The notes under the pieces are model-generated. The model was given only the letters and a program-made list of their open reading frames with translations. It was not told the DNA's origin and searched no databases. 64,000 bases of DNA from Bradyrhizobium sp. STM 3843 (GTDB lineage Bacteria; Pseudomonadota; Alphaproteobacteria; Rhizobiales; Xanthobacteraceae), in assembly GCF_000239815.1 (NCBI RefSeq), contig NZ_CAFK01000045.1:1-64000 (forward strand), in the 5' to 3' direction. Of the stretch, positions 8,867 to 17,468 are shown in pieces; positions within the stretch are counted from its first letter, which is position 1, and each line of letters begins with the position of its first letter. The position numbers were made by a program, and so were the translations under genes.

Positions 8867-10276
8867 ATGATCCGGCAATTGATCGTCGTGCAAGGCGACG
8901 AGTCCGTCGTCGCGGACAGAGATGCGTCCAACCCCAAGTCCCCGCGGCGCATCACAATCGAGACGCAGCTGCGCGAACTGCTGGGCGGCGACAGCGGACA
9001 ATGGCAGGTGCTGAACCTCCCGTCTGACGACTGGCAGATCCGCCTCGCCGAACGAATTCCGGAGCCCTTCCGCCCTCCGGGCGAAGAGATCGTCGCCATG
9101 GGGCTGGCCGACCGCACAGACGTCGAGCAGTTCCGGCGCTCCGTCGAGAACGCGAACAAGCTTGCGGCGGAGCGAGGCAAGCTCCAGCCGTTCAAGGCTG
9201 TCGGCGCCGATATCGCACTGTCCCACTCCGAGTATTTCTGTCCCGTCAATGCCGATCAGCTTTTGTTCGGCAACCGGGATCATGCCAGACGAATGACGGG
9301 CGCCGACGTGCTCAGAGCGCAAGGTTTGACCGGACAAGGCGTCAACGTGGTCCTCATCGACCAGGGGTTCGACGCGGCGAACGTCAAGAACTTCGGCGGC
9401 GGCCTTGCCAATGGCGATATCGAACCCGGCACGACCAAGCGTGGTCATGGACCGATGATGGTTCGCAACATTGCCGACGCTGCGCCAGATGCCACGTTCT
9501 ACGACGTTCCACTGCTTCCGGCGCGCATTCGCGACATCACGGGATTCATCAGCACCGCGCTTCACGTGTTCCAGCGCCTCGATGCGCTCATCCGGCACCT
9601 GCGCCAGCTTCCCGCTCCGCAATGGAAGGGGCCCTGGGTGCTCGTGAACGGATGGTCGATTTTCGATCGTTCCAGCGAGCATCCGCTCGGTGACTACACC
9701 GAGCGGCCCGATCATCCGCTCAACACGATGATAGGAACGATCGCAGCAACCGCCGACACCGTATTCGCTGCCGGCAATTGCGGCCAGTTCTGCCCCGATC
9801 GCCGCTGCGGGAAGTCGGATGTGGGACCGGGCACAAGCATCTTCGGCGCCAATTCGCATCCGGACGTTCTGACGGTCGGAGCCGTCAGAACCGACGCACG
9901 GTGGATAGGCAGTTCATCGCAGGGGCCGGGCCAACGTCTGCTCTCAATTCAGAAGCCCGACCTGTGCGCGCCCAGCTATTTCGACGAGGTCGGCGCTGAT
10001 GCCTTCGCCGGCAACGTCGACGGCGCGTTCGTGAGCAACGAGGGCTCACCTTACATTGCGAACACGGGAACGTCGGCCGCATGCGGAATGACCGCAGGCA
10101 TTATCGCCGCCATCCGCAGCGGATACGATCAAACCGCGGCCTCACCCGCCCAATTGCGCCAATTCATGATCGACCGCGCTCGCAAGGTGGAGGGCCCAGC
10201 CTGGAATGGCCAGCTCGGTCATGGCATCATCGATGCCGCCGGCGTATTGACTGCCCTGAAAGAGGCGAACGCATAA
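8867..10276 (+). CDS. S8 (subtilisin-like) serine peptidase, apparently cytoplasmic
   Basis: Peptidase of 469 residues with a complete S8 triad: Asp165 in VVLIDQGFD, His194 in KRGHGPMM and Ser403 in NTGTSAACGMTAG. The oxyanion Asn is probably Asn304 in AAGNCG. About 150 residues precede the catalytic domain and match neither a secretion signal nor a recognised inhibitor pro-domain; the N-terminus MIRQLIVVQGDE is not a signal peptide. Secreted subtilases normally carry one, so this enzyme probably stays in the cell or is delivered in another way. The start follows CAGGAG. It is 81 bases after the PAP2-type gene and convergent with the AraC gene. The substrate is unknown; the neighbour with the repetitive N-terminus is a candidate only by position. 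Confidence 0.88.
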   Translation: MIRQLIVVQGDESVVADRDASNPKSPRRITIETQLRELLGGDSGQWQVLNLPSDDWQIRLAERIPEPFRPPGEEIVAMGLADRTDVEQFRRSVENANKLAAERGKLQPFKAVGADIALSHSEYFCPVNADQLLFGNRDHARRMTGADVLRAQGLTGQGVNVVLIDQGFDAANVKNFGGGLANGDIEPGTTKRGHGPMMVRNIADAAPDATFYDVPLLPARIRDITGFISTALHVFQRLDALIRHLRQLPAPQWKGPWVLVNGWSIFDRSSEHPLGDYTERPDHPLNTMIGTIAATADTVFAAGNCGQFCPDRRCGKSDVGPGTSIFGANSHPDVLTVGAVRTDARWIGSSSQGPGQRLLSIQKPDLCAPSYFDEVGADAFAGNVDGAFVSNEGSPYIANTGTSAACGMTAGIIAAIRSGYDQTAASPAQLRQFMIDRARKVEGPAWNGQLGHGIIDAAGVLTALKEANA

Positions 10277-10309
10277 AAGCGGAGCGCGGAGCCCGCACGC
10301 GATGAGACC

Positions 10310-11287
10310 TCACGGCCAGTCGGCGAAATCGAGCGACGGCCGCAGCCGTCCGCTGCGCGCCCGCGCCGCCATGTTGCGGCGCCACGCGCCCGGCGCCTCG
10401 CCGGTGTGCTTGGTGAAGAAGCGGCTGAAATAGGCGGTGTCCTTGAAGCCGAGCGCAAAGGCGATCTGCTTGACGGTCGCACTGCTGCTCTCGAGCCGTC
10501 GCGCCGCCTCCTGCAGGATGCGCTGCTGGATCAGCGCGCTCGGCGAGCGCTGCAAGGCGCGGCTGCACAGCGAATGCAGCCGGTCCGAGGTGACGCCGAG
10601 CAGCTGCGCATAATCGGCGACACGCAATTGCTGTTGGTAACGCTCCTCCACCAGCCTGCGAAAGCGGCCGAGGATGTCGGCGCTGTTGCCCGGTGCGGCG
10701 CCATCGGCCGTCTCGGCAAACAGCCGCCAGAAGCGCAGCACGCAAAGCGAGAGCTCCGCTGACAGGATCGAGGCGCTGGCGCCGCGCGCCGGCGCAGCCA
10801 GCTCGGCCGCGATCGACGCGATCGAGCGCGCAAGTGCCGCGGCCAGATCCGCTTCGACCGGAAAGGCGAGCATGCCGGTCACGCCGGCGAGGTCCAGATA
10901 GGCTGCTTCCGCCGAAGGCGGCAAATAGCGGTGCCAACTATCCGCGCGCAGCCGCAACAGATGCGCGCGCGCGCCGGCCGCGATTTCGAGCTGGTCGGCG
11001 CTTCCAGCCGGCAACCAGACCAGCGACGGCCCGGACCATGCGGTGACCTCGCCGTCCCCATGTGCCGCCGCCGCGCCGGAGGTCAGCGATATCAGGTGGA
11101 TGCAGGGTCGTACCGCCAGCGAATTCAGGGCCCATTGCCGCGCGACGAAATGCGAGCCGACCACCTCGGCACCGACGGGATGAGCTGCATCGGGTGCAGG
11201 CACGGGCCCGGCGCTCCGGCTCCCCGCCAGCGCGGGACGCCGGGACCGGGCGCCAGATGAGTGCATCTTTTCGCCGGATCCGTCCAT
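10310..11287 (-). CDS. AraC-family transcriptional regulator
   Basis: Regulator of about 325 residues. The C-terminal 100 residues form the double helix-turn-helix, with VKQIAFALGFKDTAYFSRFF as the second recognition unit and KHTGEAPGAWRR after it. The N-terminal part is a cupin-like ligand domain (SGPSLVWLPAGSADQLEI). The frame is open further upstream, but that part lacks family features and overlaps the promoter of the divergent ABC operon. ATG at 11287 or at 11266 is more likely. Divergent placement suggests control of the ABC transporter/aldehyde dehydrogenase operon. The inducer may be an aromatic aldehyde or acid; this is inference. Confidence 0.88.
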   Translation of the reverse strand: MDGSGEKMHSSGARSRRPALAGSRSAGPVPAPDAAHPVGAEVVGSHFVARQWALNSLAVRPCIHLISLTSGAAAAHGDGEVTAWSGPSLVWLPAGSADQLEIAAGARAHLLRLRADSWHRYLPPSAEAAYLDLAGVTGMLAFPVEADLAAALARSIASIAAELAAPARGASASILSAELSLCVLRFWRLFAETADGAAPGNSADILGRFRRLVEERYQQQLRVADYAQLLGVTSDRLHSLCSRALQRSPSALIQQRILQEAARRLESSSATVKQIAFALGFKDTAYFSRFFTKHTGEAPGAWRRNMAARARSGRLRPSLDFADWP

Positions 11288-11291
11288 TGCG

Positions 11292-11318
11292 CCAAGGAAC
11301 CCGACAGTGCTTCCTTGG
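11292..11318. promoter_or_regulatory. Perfect inverted repeat in the AraC/ABC divergent promoter
   Basis: Arms ccaaggaa (11292-11299) and ttccttgg (11311-11318) are separated by 11 bases. The site lies a few bases upstream of the AraC start and about 115 bases upstream of the binding-protein start, a good position for an operator serving one or both. Its regulator is not known. Confidence 0.5.
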
Positions 11319-11431
11319 TCAAGCCCGGACAGCCGCAAACAACAATCGCGGACAAAAAGCCCGGGCCAAGAGGAAACGTCACATCGGCACGCCGCCGAAC
11401 AATCCGGCGCGCCCCAGGGAGGAGGCTCGAC

Positions 11432-12654
11432 ATGGTTTCGACACAGCGTCGGACATGGCTGCGCATCGCCAGCCTGACAGTATTGGCCGCGGCACTGGGG
11501 GCCTTTGCGTCCCCTGCCGCCGCGCAGGACAAGATCCGCATCGGCTATGCGATCTCGAAAACCGGACCGTATGCCGGCGGCGCGGGGATCACGACCTTGC
11601 CCAACTATCAGCTCTGGGTGAAGGACGTGAACGCGGCGGGCGGAATCAAGCTCGGCGACAAGCGGCTGCCGATCGAGGTCGTCGAGTATGACGACCGCAG
11701 CTCGTCGGAAGAGGCGGTGAAGGCGATTGAACGCCTCGCCAATCAGGACAAGGTCGATTTCATTCTGCCGCCGTGGGGCACCGGCCTCAATCTCGCGGTC
11801 GGCCCGACCTTGAACCGGCTCGGCTACCCGCATCTCGCGGTCACCTCGGTGACCGACAAGGCGCCTGAGCTCGCCAAGCGCTGGGCCAATGCCAGCTTCT
11901 GGCTCGGCACCTCGGCGCAGATCTCGCAAGGGCTGGCCGATCTGCTCGGCAAACTGAAAAGCGAGGGCAAGATCGGCGGCACCGTCGCCATGGTCAGCGT
12001 GGCCGACCAGTTCGGCATCGAGCTCGCCGCCGCCGGCCGCGAGGCTTTCAAGAAGGCCGGTCTGACCGTCGCCTATGACAAGACCTACCCGCTCGGCTCG
12101 CAGGACATCCAGCCGCTGCTCAAGGATGCGATCGCCTCCAATGCCGACACCTTCATCGCCTTCAGCTATCCGCCGGATACGCTGGCGCTGACCGAGCAGG
12201 CGCAGTCTTTTAGAAATTCAATCCGAAGGTGTTCTATGTCGGCGTCGGCACCGCGTTTCCGCTGTTCAAGGCCAAGTTCGGCGGCAACGCCGACGGCGTG
12301 CTCGGGATCGGCGGCTGGAATGCGGAGTCGCCGCCGCTGAAGGACTATCTCGCCCGCCACAAGGCCGCGACCGGCCAGGAGCCGGATCGCTGGGCCAGCC
12401 CGATCACCTATGCGAGCCTCGAGGTGCTGCAGCAGGCGATCGAGAAGGTCGGCAAGGTCGACCGCACCGCGATTGCCAAGGAAATCCGCGACGGCACGTT
12501 CGAGACGATCATCGGCAAGGTGAAGCTGAAGGACGGGCTGTTGCAGGAGGTCTGGGCGGTCGGCCAATGGCAGAACGGCGAGTTCTATGGGCTCGCGCCG
12601 GCGACGCTGGCGGGCGCACGCCCGGCCGTCGTGCCGAAGCCCGAGTGGAAGTAG
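11432..12654 (+). pseudogene. ABC transporter substrate-binding protein, broken by a frameshift
   Basis: Periplasmic binding protein of the branched-chain amino acid (LivJ/HAAT) family. The start follows GGGAGGAGG and encodes a clear signal peptide (RIASLTVLAAALGAF, cleavage near SPAAAQD). The mature part begins DKIRIGYAISKTGPYAGGAG. The frame is coherent to about 12208, then runs out of register: the expected continuation KFNPKVFYVGVGTAF through VVPKPEWK is read in another frame from 12214 to 12654, with TAG at 12211 in that frame. A two-base insertion (tcttttagaaa against an expected tctttgaaa) would explain it. Either the gene is disrupted or the sequence has an error. Without the shift the protein would be about 407 residues, normal for the family. 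It is first in the ABC operon. Confidence 0.85.
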
Positions 12655-12667
12655 CGAGGTGAGCCCG

Positions 12668-12692
12668 GCAGGCGGCCGCATCGGCCGCCTGC
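12668..12692 (+). terminator. Strong hairpin between binding-protein and permease genes
   Basis: Arms gcaggcggcc (12668-12677) and ggccgcctgc (12683-12692) form a 10-bp stem with a five-base loop, followed by ctttgtc. There is no long T-run, so it is more likely an RNA-stabilising or partial-termination hairpin. Such hairpins often keep binding-protein messages more abundant than permease messages. Confidence 0.6.
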
Positions 12693-12716
12693 TTTGTCGG
12701 GCCATAAGGCGCCGCC

Positions 12717-13592
12717 ATGTTGCTGTTCGACATTCTCCTGCCTGGCCTCGTGCTTGGCGGCATGTATGTGCTCATCGCGCTCGGGCTGACGCTGCAATAT
12801 GGCGTCGCGCGCATCATGAACCTCTCCTATGGCGAGGCGCTGGTGGCGGCGAGCTTTGCGGCGTTGTCGCTCTACACCGGGCTGTCGCTGAGCCCGCTGC
12901 TCGCCCTGCTGCTCGCCGTGCCGATTGCAGCGGTGCTGAACTGGCTGCTCTACCGGCTGCTGCTGGTCCGGCTGGTCCGCCGCAACAAGGATGCGGGCGC
13001 CCAGGAGGTCGACAGCATCCTCGTCACCTTCGGCGTGCTGTTCGTGATCCAGGGACTGATGCTGGTCGCGTTCGGCGGGCAGTATTACAGCTACAGCTAT
13101 CTCTCGATCCCGGTCGTCATTCTCGGCTCGACCCTGGCGGTGAACCGGCTGGTCGCGCTGGCCTTCGCGGCGGTGATCGGCACCGCCGTCTATCTCGCGC
13201 TGACGCGCACGCGGCTCGGCACGGCGGTGCGCGCGGTCGCGGTCGATGCCAGAGCCGCGAGCCTGGTCGGCATCGATGTCGCCGCGCTGGCAGGGTTCGC
13301 CTTCGCCTTTGGCGGCGGACTCGTCGCCGCTGGCGGCGTGCTGGTCAGCATGTTCCTGACCTTCAACGCCGCGATGGGCGTCGTCTTCACCATGAAGGCG
13401 CTGGTGGTGGTGATCATGGGCGGCGTCGGCAATGTCATGGGCGCGCTGATCGCAGGCCTGCTGCTCGGCATCGTCGAGACCGCGGTGGCGCGGCTGGTCG
13501 ATCCCGGCCTAACCCTGGCTGCGACCTATACGCTGTTTCTCGCGGTGCTGCTGGTGCGGCCGACCGGCCTGTTCGGAAAGGCCACGTCGTGA
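12717..13592 (+). CDS. Branched-chain amino acid-type ABC permease, LivH family
   Basis: Inner-membrane permease of 291 residues, mostly hydrophobic with about eight helices. The N-terminus LFDILLPGLVLGGMYVLIAL and the patterns YGVARIMNLSYGEALV and GGVGNVMGALIAGLLLGIVE are typical of LivH. It would pair with the LivM-type permease encoded next, whose GTG start overlaps this gene's TGA (GTGA). The transported compound is not stated by sequence, but the operon ends in an aromatic-aldehyde dehydrogenase, so an aromatic acid or similar solute is more likely than leucine. Confidence 0.92.
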   Translation: MLLFDILLPGLVLGGMYVLIALGLTLQYGVARIMNLSYGEALVAASFAALSLYTGLSLSPLLALLLAVPIAAVLNWLLYRLLLVRLVRRNKDAGAQEVDSILVTFGVLFVIQGLMLVAFGGQYYSYSYLSIPVVILGSTLAVNRLVALAFAAVIGTAVYLALTRTRLGTAVRAVAVDARAASLVGIDVAALAGFAFAFGGGLVAAGGVLVSMFLTFNAAMGVVFTMKALVVVIMGGVGNVMGALIAGLLLGIVETAVARLVDPGLTLAATYTLFLAVLLVRPTGLFGKATS

Positions 13593-15256
13593 CCGTCCGC
13601 AACGCCATCCTCATGATCATCGCCCTGCTCCTCGGCGCCGCGATCGTTGCCGTCCCGCTCTACGCCAACGGCTATTATCTCGCGCTCGGAATCAGCATTC
13701 TCTATTTCACGGTGCTGGCCACCGCCTGGGCGATGTTCTCCGGCCCCACCCGCTACATTTCGCTCGCCACCGCCGCATTCTTCGGCATCGGCGCCTACAG
13801 CGCCGCGATCACGGCGGAGACCCTGTCCTGGCCGCTGCAGCTCTTGGTCGCGGCCGGCGCGGGCGGCGTGGTCGCCGCGATCACGGGGTTGTCGACCTTG
13901 CGGCTCTCCGGCATCTATTTCGTGATCTTTTCCTTCGGCCTCGCCGAGCTGATCCGGCAGCTCGTGATCTGGTACGAGGTCAACGTCCATAAGTCGGTCG
14001 GCCGCTATCTGTTCAGCGACATCACCCAGGAGGTACTGTATTGGCAGCTCCTCGGGCTCGCCGTGGTCGTGCTGCTCGCGGGTTATGCGCTGAACCGCTC
14101 GCGCTACGGATTGGCGCTGCGCGCGATCGGCGCCGACGAGACCGCGGCGCGCCATGCCGGCATCAACGCGACGCTGGTGAAGCTCGGCGTGTTCGTGGCG
14201 AGCGCAGTATTCATGTCGGTCGCCGGCGCGATGATGGCGCCGCGCTGGACCTATATCGATCCGGCGATCGCCTTCAACCCGATGATCTCGTTCCAGGTCG
14301 TCATCATGGCGCTGCTCGGCGGCGCCACTCATCTGCTCGGCCCGCTGCTCGGTGTCGTGCCGCTGGTGCTGCTGTTCGAGGTGCTGACGGCGGCGCTGCC
14401 GAACCATTTCAGCATCGTGCTCGGCCTGGTCTTCGTCGCCATCGTGATGGCGCTGCCGCAAGGCGTGATCGGACTGATCGCACCACTGTTGGCGCGCCCG
14501 CATGCCAAGCCCGTGGCGATGCCCGCCATCGCCGAAAGCCCGCTGCTTTCGGTCGAACGCGTGAGCAAATCCTTCGGCGGCTTGCGTGCGGTCGAGGGCG
14601 TCAGCCTCACCGTTGCACAGGGCGAGATCCTCGGCATCATCGGTCCGAACGGATCGGGCAAGACCACCCTGCTCAACATGCTCTCGGGCGCGCTCATTCC
14701 CACCACCGGCACGATCCGGCTTGGCGACGCCGTTATCAGCGGCCTTCCGGCGCATAAAATCGCGCGGCTCGGCCTCGCCCGCACCTTTCAGCTCGTGCGC
14801 GTGATGCCGGAACTGTCGATCGCCGAAAACGTCGCCGCGGCGGCGCTGTTCCGTGCCGGCGCAAGCGCAGGCAGCGAGACGGAGATCCACGACCTGCTGG
14901 AGCTGGTCGGGCTTGGCCGGCGGTCGGATACGCCCGCAGGCGAGCTGACCTATATCGATCAGAAGCGGCTGGAGCTTGCGCGGGCGCTGGCGCTCGAGCC
15001 CCGCATCCTCCTGCTCGACGAATGGCTGGCCGGGCTCAATCCGAGCGAGCTCGAGACCGGCATCGCGCTGATCGCGCGCTTGCGCGATCGCGGACTGACC
15101 ATCGTCATGGTGGAGCATGTGATGGATGCGATCCGCGCGCTCTGCAATCGCTGCCTGGTGATGAGCGCGGGAAAGGTGATCGCCAGCGGCACGCCCGAGG
15201 TGGTGCTCGCCGATCGCACTGTCATCACGGCCTATCTCGGAGAGGCCGATGCTTGA
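13589..15256 (+). CDS. Fused ABC permease-ATPase (LivM-LivG)
   Basis: Protein of 555 residues joining a LivM-type permease (about 1-310) to a LivG-type ATPase (about 320-555). The ATPase has Walker A GPNGSGKTT (352-360) and Walker B ILLLDEW (Asp477, Glu478). The signature is LTYIDQKR at 453-460: the glycine normally found in the LivG form (LSYGxQ) is replaced by Ile456. LivM-LivG fusions occur in rhizobia. GTG at 13589 overlaps the LivH stop and was chosen for translational coupling; ATG at 13613 is an alternative that would shorten the first membrane segment. Its 3' end overlaps the next gene by 8 bases. Confidence 0.9.
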   Translation: MTVRNAILMIIALLLGAAIVAVPLYANGYYLALGISILYFTVLATAWAMFSGPTRYISLATAAFFGIGAYSAAITAETLSWPLQLLVAAGAGGVVAAITGLSTLRLSGIYFVIFSFGLAELIRQLVIWYEVNVHKSVGRYLFSDITQEVLYWQLLGLAVVVLLAGYALNRSRYGLALRAIGADETAARHAGINATLVKLGVFVASAVFMSVAGAMMAPRWTYIDPAIAFNPMISFQVVIMALLGGATHLLGPLLGVVPLVLLFEVLTAALPNHFSIVLGLVFVAIVMALPQGVIGLIAPLLARPHAKPVAMPAIAESPLLSVERVSKSFGGLRAVEGVSLTVAQGEILGIIGPNGSGKTTLLNMLSGALIPTTGTIRLGDAVISGLPAHKIARLGLARTFQLVRVMPELSIAENVAAAALFRAGASAGSETEIHDLLELVGLGRRSDTPAGELTYIDQKRLELARALALEPRILLLDEWLAGLNPSELETGIALIARLRDRGLTIVMVEHVMDAIRALCNRCLVMSAGKVIASGTPEVVLADRTVITAYLGEADA

Positions 15257-17456
15257 GGTCTCGCGTCTGTCGCATTCCTACGGCAAGCATCGGGCGCTCG
15301 CCGATATCGCGCTTCAGGTCGGGCGCGGCGAGATCATCGCTATTCTCGGCGCCAACGGCGCCGGCAAGTCGACCTTGCTGCAGGCCATCACCGGACTGAT
15401 CAGGCCGGCGACAGGGTCGATCATCCGGTTCGAAGGCAAAGATATTGCCGGCCTCCTGCCGCACCTGATCGTCGAGCGCGGCATAGCACTGGTGCCGGAA
15501 GGGCGTGGCGTGTTCGGCGAGCTGACGGTCGCCGAGAACCTGCAGCTCGGTGCCTATCCTCCGCGTGCCCGCGAACGCGAAGCCGAGCAGCTCGCCCATG
15601 TGCTGCAACTGTTTCCGCGGCTCGCCGAGCGCCTGGGCCAGGCGGTGCGGACAATGAGCGGCGGCGAGCAGCAGATGGTGGCGATCGGCCGGGCGCTGAT
15701 GTCCAATCCGGCGCTGCTGCTGCTCGACGAGCCGTCGCTGGGGCTGTCGCCGCTGCTGAGCCGCGAGGTGTTTCGCGCGCTGCAACGCATCCGTGCCGAT
15801 GGTGTCGCCATTCTCCTGGTCGAGCAGAATGCCCGCGCGAGCCTCGACATCGCCGACCGGGTCTATCTGATCGAATCCGGGCGCAACGCCGGGCACGGCG
15901 ATGCGGCCGACATGAAGAACAATCCCGATATCCAGCGCGCCTATCTCGGCAAGGCGCGCGCGCCGTCCCCGATATCCAAATCCTCTGAGACGATGGAGCG
16001 ACCTATGAATGCGATCAACCTTTTGATCGGCGGCAAGGACCAGGCGGCAGCCAACCAGCGCACCTATCAGCGTCTCAATCCGATCAGCGGCGAGACCGCG
16101 AGCATCGTTGCGGCGGCCTCGGTCGAGGACGCGTTGCGCGCGGCCGACGCGGCCGCCGCCGCCTTCCCGGCCTGGTCTCAGCTTGCGCCCGGCGAGCGCC
16201 GGAGGCGGCTCAGCGCCGCAGCCGATGCGCTGGCGCGCAATGCCGCCGAATTCACCGCACTCATGGTGGCCGAGACCGGGGCGACCGCCGGCTGGGCCGG
16301 CTTCAACGTGCATCTCGCCGAGGCCATGCTGCGCGAAGCGGCTGCGATGACGACGCAGATCGCGGGTGAGGTGATCCCGACCGATGTGCCCGACAATCTC
16401 GCGCTTGCCTTCCGGCAGCCGGTCGGCGTGGTGCTCGGCATCGCGCCCTGGAACGCGCCGGTCATTCTCGGTGTCCGCGCAGTGGCGATGCCGCTCGCCT
16501 GCGGCAACACCGTCGTGCTCAAGGCGTCCGAGATGAGCCCTGGCGTGCACCGCCTGATCGGCAGCTGCCTGGCGGAAGCCGGCCTTGGCGACGGGGTGGT
16601 CAATGTCGTCACCAATGCCCCGGAGGATGCGCAAGCCGTGGTCGAGGCGCTGATCGCGCACCCCGCGGTGCGCCGGGTCAACTTCACCGGCTCGACCCGC
16701 GTCGGCCGGCTGATTGCGCTCGCCTGCGCCAAGCATCTGAAGCGCTGTTTGCTCGAGCTCGGGGGCAAGGCCCCGCTCGTCATTCTCGACGACGCCGATC
16801 TCGATGCGGCGGTCGATGCGGCGGCCTTCGGCGCCTTCATGAACCAGGGCCAGATCTGCATGTCGACCGAGCGCATCGTGGTCGACGACAAGGTGGCGGA
16901 TGCGTTCGTCGCGAAGTTCGCGGCCAAGGCCAACAGCCTGCCCTACGGCGATCCCCGCCAGGGCAACGTCGTGCTGGGCTCGCTGGTGTCGGGCGCGGCC
17001 TGCGACCGGGTCGGCGCGCTGATCGAAGACGCGCTTGCCAAGGGCGCGGTGCTCGCCGCCGGCGGTCGCGGCAGCGGCACGATCATGCCGGCAACAATCG
17101 TCGATCGCGTCACGCCGGCGATGCGTATCTATGGTGAGGAGAGCTTTGGCCCCGTGGTCACGGTGGTACGCGTCAGCGGCGTCGAGGAGGCCGTGCGCGT
17201 CGCCAACGACACCGAATATGGCCTCTCCTCCGCCGTGTTCGGCCGCGATATCGCGCGCGCGCTCGGCGTCGCCAAGCGGATCGAGGCCGGCATCTGCCAT
17301 ATCAATGCGCCGACCGTGCATGACGAGCCGCAGGTGCCGTTCGGCGGCGTCAAGGCCTCGGGCTATGGCCGCTTCGGCGGCAAGGCGGCCATCGACGAAT
17401 TCACCGAACTGCGCTGGATCACGGTGCAGACCGGCCCGCGCCATTATCCGTTCTGA
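15249..17456 (+). CDS. In-frame fusion: LivF-type ABC ATPase and aromatic-aldehyde dehydrogenase
   Basis: One open frame of 735 codons covers two unrelated enzymes. Residues 1 to about 237 are a LivF ATPase, with Walker A GANGAGKST (34-42), signature MSGGEQQM, Walker B LLLLDEPSLGL and switch LLVEQN. From about residue 250 to the end is a complete NAD(P)-dependent aldehyde dehydrogenase of the vanillin/salicylaldehyde group, with Glu503 in LELGGK, the nucleophile Cys537 in NQGQICMS and the subgroup motif GICHINAPTVHDEPQ. No stop separates them. An internal ATG at 16005, preceded by GGAGCG, could start a free 483-residue dehydrogenase, so separate translation is possible. The fusion would tie uptake to aldehyde oxidation. 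A recent loss of a stop codon between two genes is the simplest origin. Confidence 0.88.
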   Translation: MLEVSRLSHSYGKHRALADIALQVGRGEIIAILGANGAGKSTLLQAITGLIRPATGSIIRFEGKDIAGLLPHLIVERGIALVPEGRGVFGELTVAENLQLGAYPPRAREREAEQLAHVLQLFPRLAERLGQAVRTMSGGEQQMVAIGRALMSNPALLLLDEPSLGLSPLLSREVFRALQRIRADGVAILLVEQNARASLDIADRVYLIESGRNAGHGDAADMKNNPDIQRAYLGKARAPSPISKSSETMERPMNAINLLIGGKDQAAANQRTYQRLNPISGETASIVAAASVEDALRAADAAAAAFPAWSQLAPGERRRRLSAAADALARNAAEFTALMVAETGATAGWAGFNVHLAEAMLREAAAMTTQIAGEVIPTDVPDNLALAFRQPVGVVLGIAPWNAPVILGVRAVAMPLACGNTVVLKASEMSPGVHRLIGSCLAEAGLGDGVVNVVTNAPEDAQAVVEALIAHPAVRRVNFTGSTRVGRLIALACAKHLKRCLLELGGKAPLVILDDADLDAAVDAAAFGAFMNQGQICMSTERIVVDDKVADAFVAKFAAKANSLPYGDPRQGNVVLGSLVSGAACDRVGALIEDALAKGAVLAAGGRGSGTIMPATIVDRVTPAMRIYGEESFGPVVTVVRVSGVEEAVRVANDTEYGLSSAVFGRDIARALGVAKRIEAGICHINAPTVHDEPQVPFGGVKASGYGRFGGKAAIDEFTELRWITVQTGPRHYPF

Positions 17457-17468
17457 GAAGCGCTGCAT

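Noticed and set aside
11288-11929. N-terminal extension of the AraC gene
   Set aside because: Lies over the divergent promoter and the binding-protein gene; no domain features.
12200-12216. Programmed ribosomal frameshift in the binding-protein gene
   Set aside because: The change must happen after the TAG at 12211 and no slippery heptamer fits; a mutation or sequence error is simpler.
12587-13588. In-frame extension upstream of the LivM-LivG fusion
   Set aside because: Runs through the binding-protein tail and all of the LivH gene in a different frame; the product is Arg/Ala-rich and unlike a permease.
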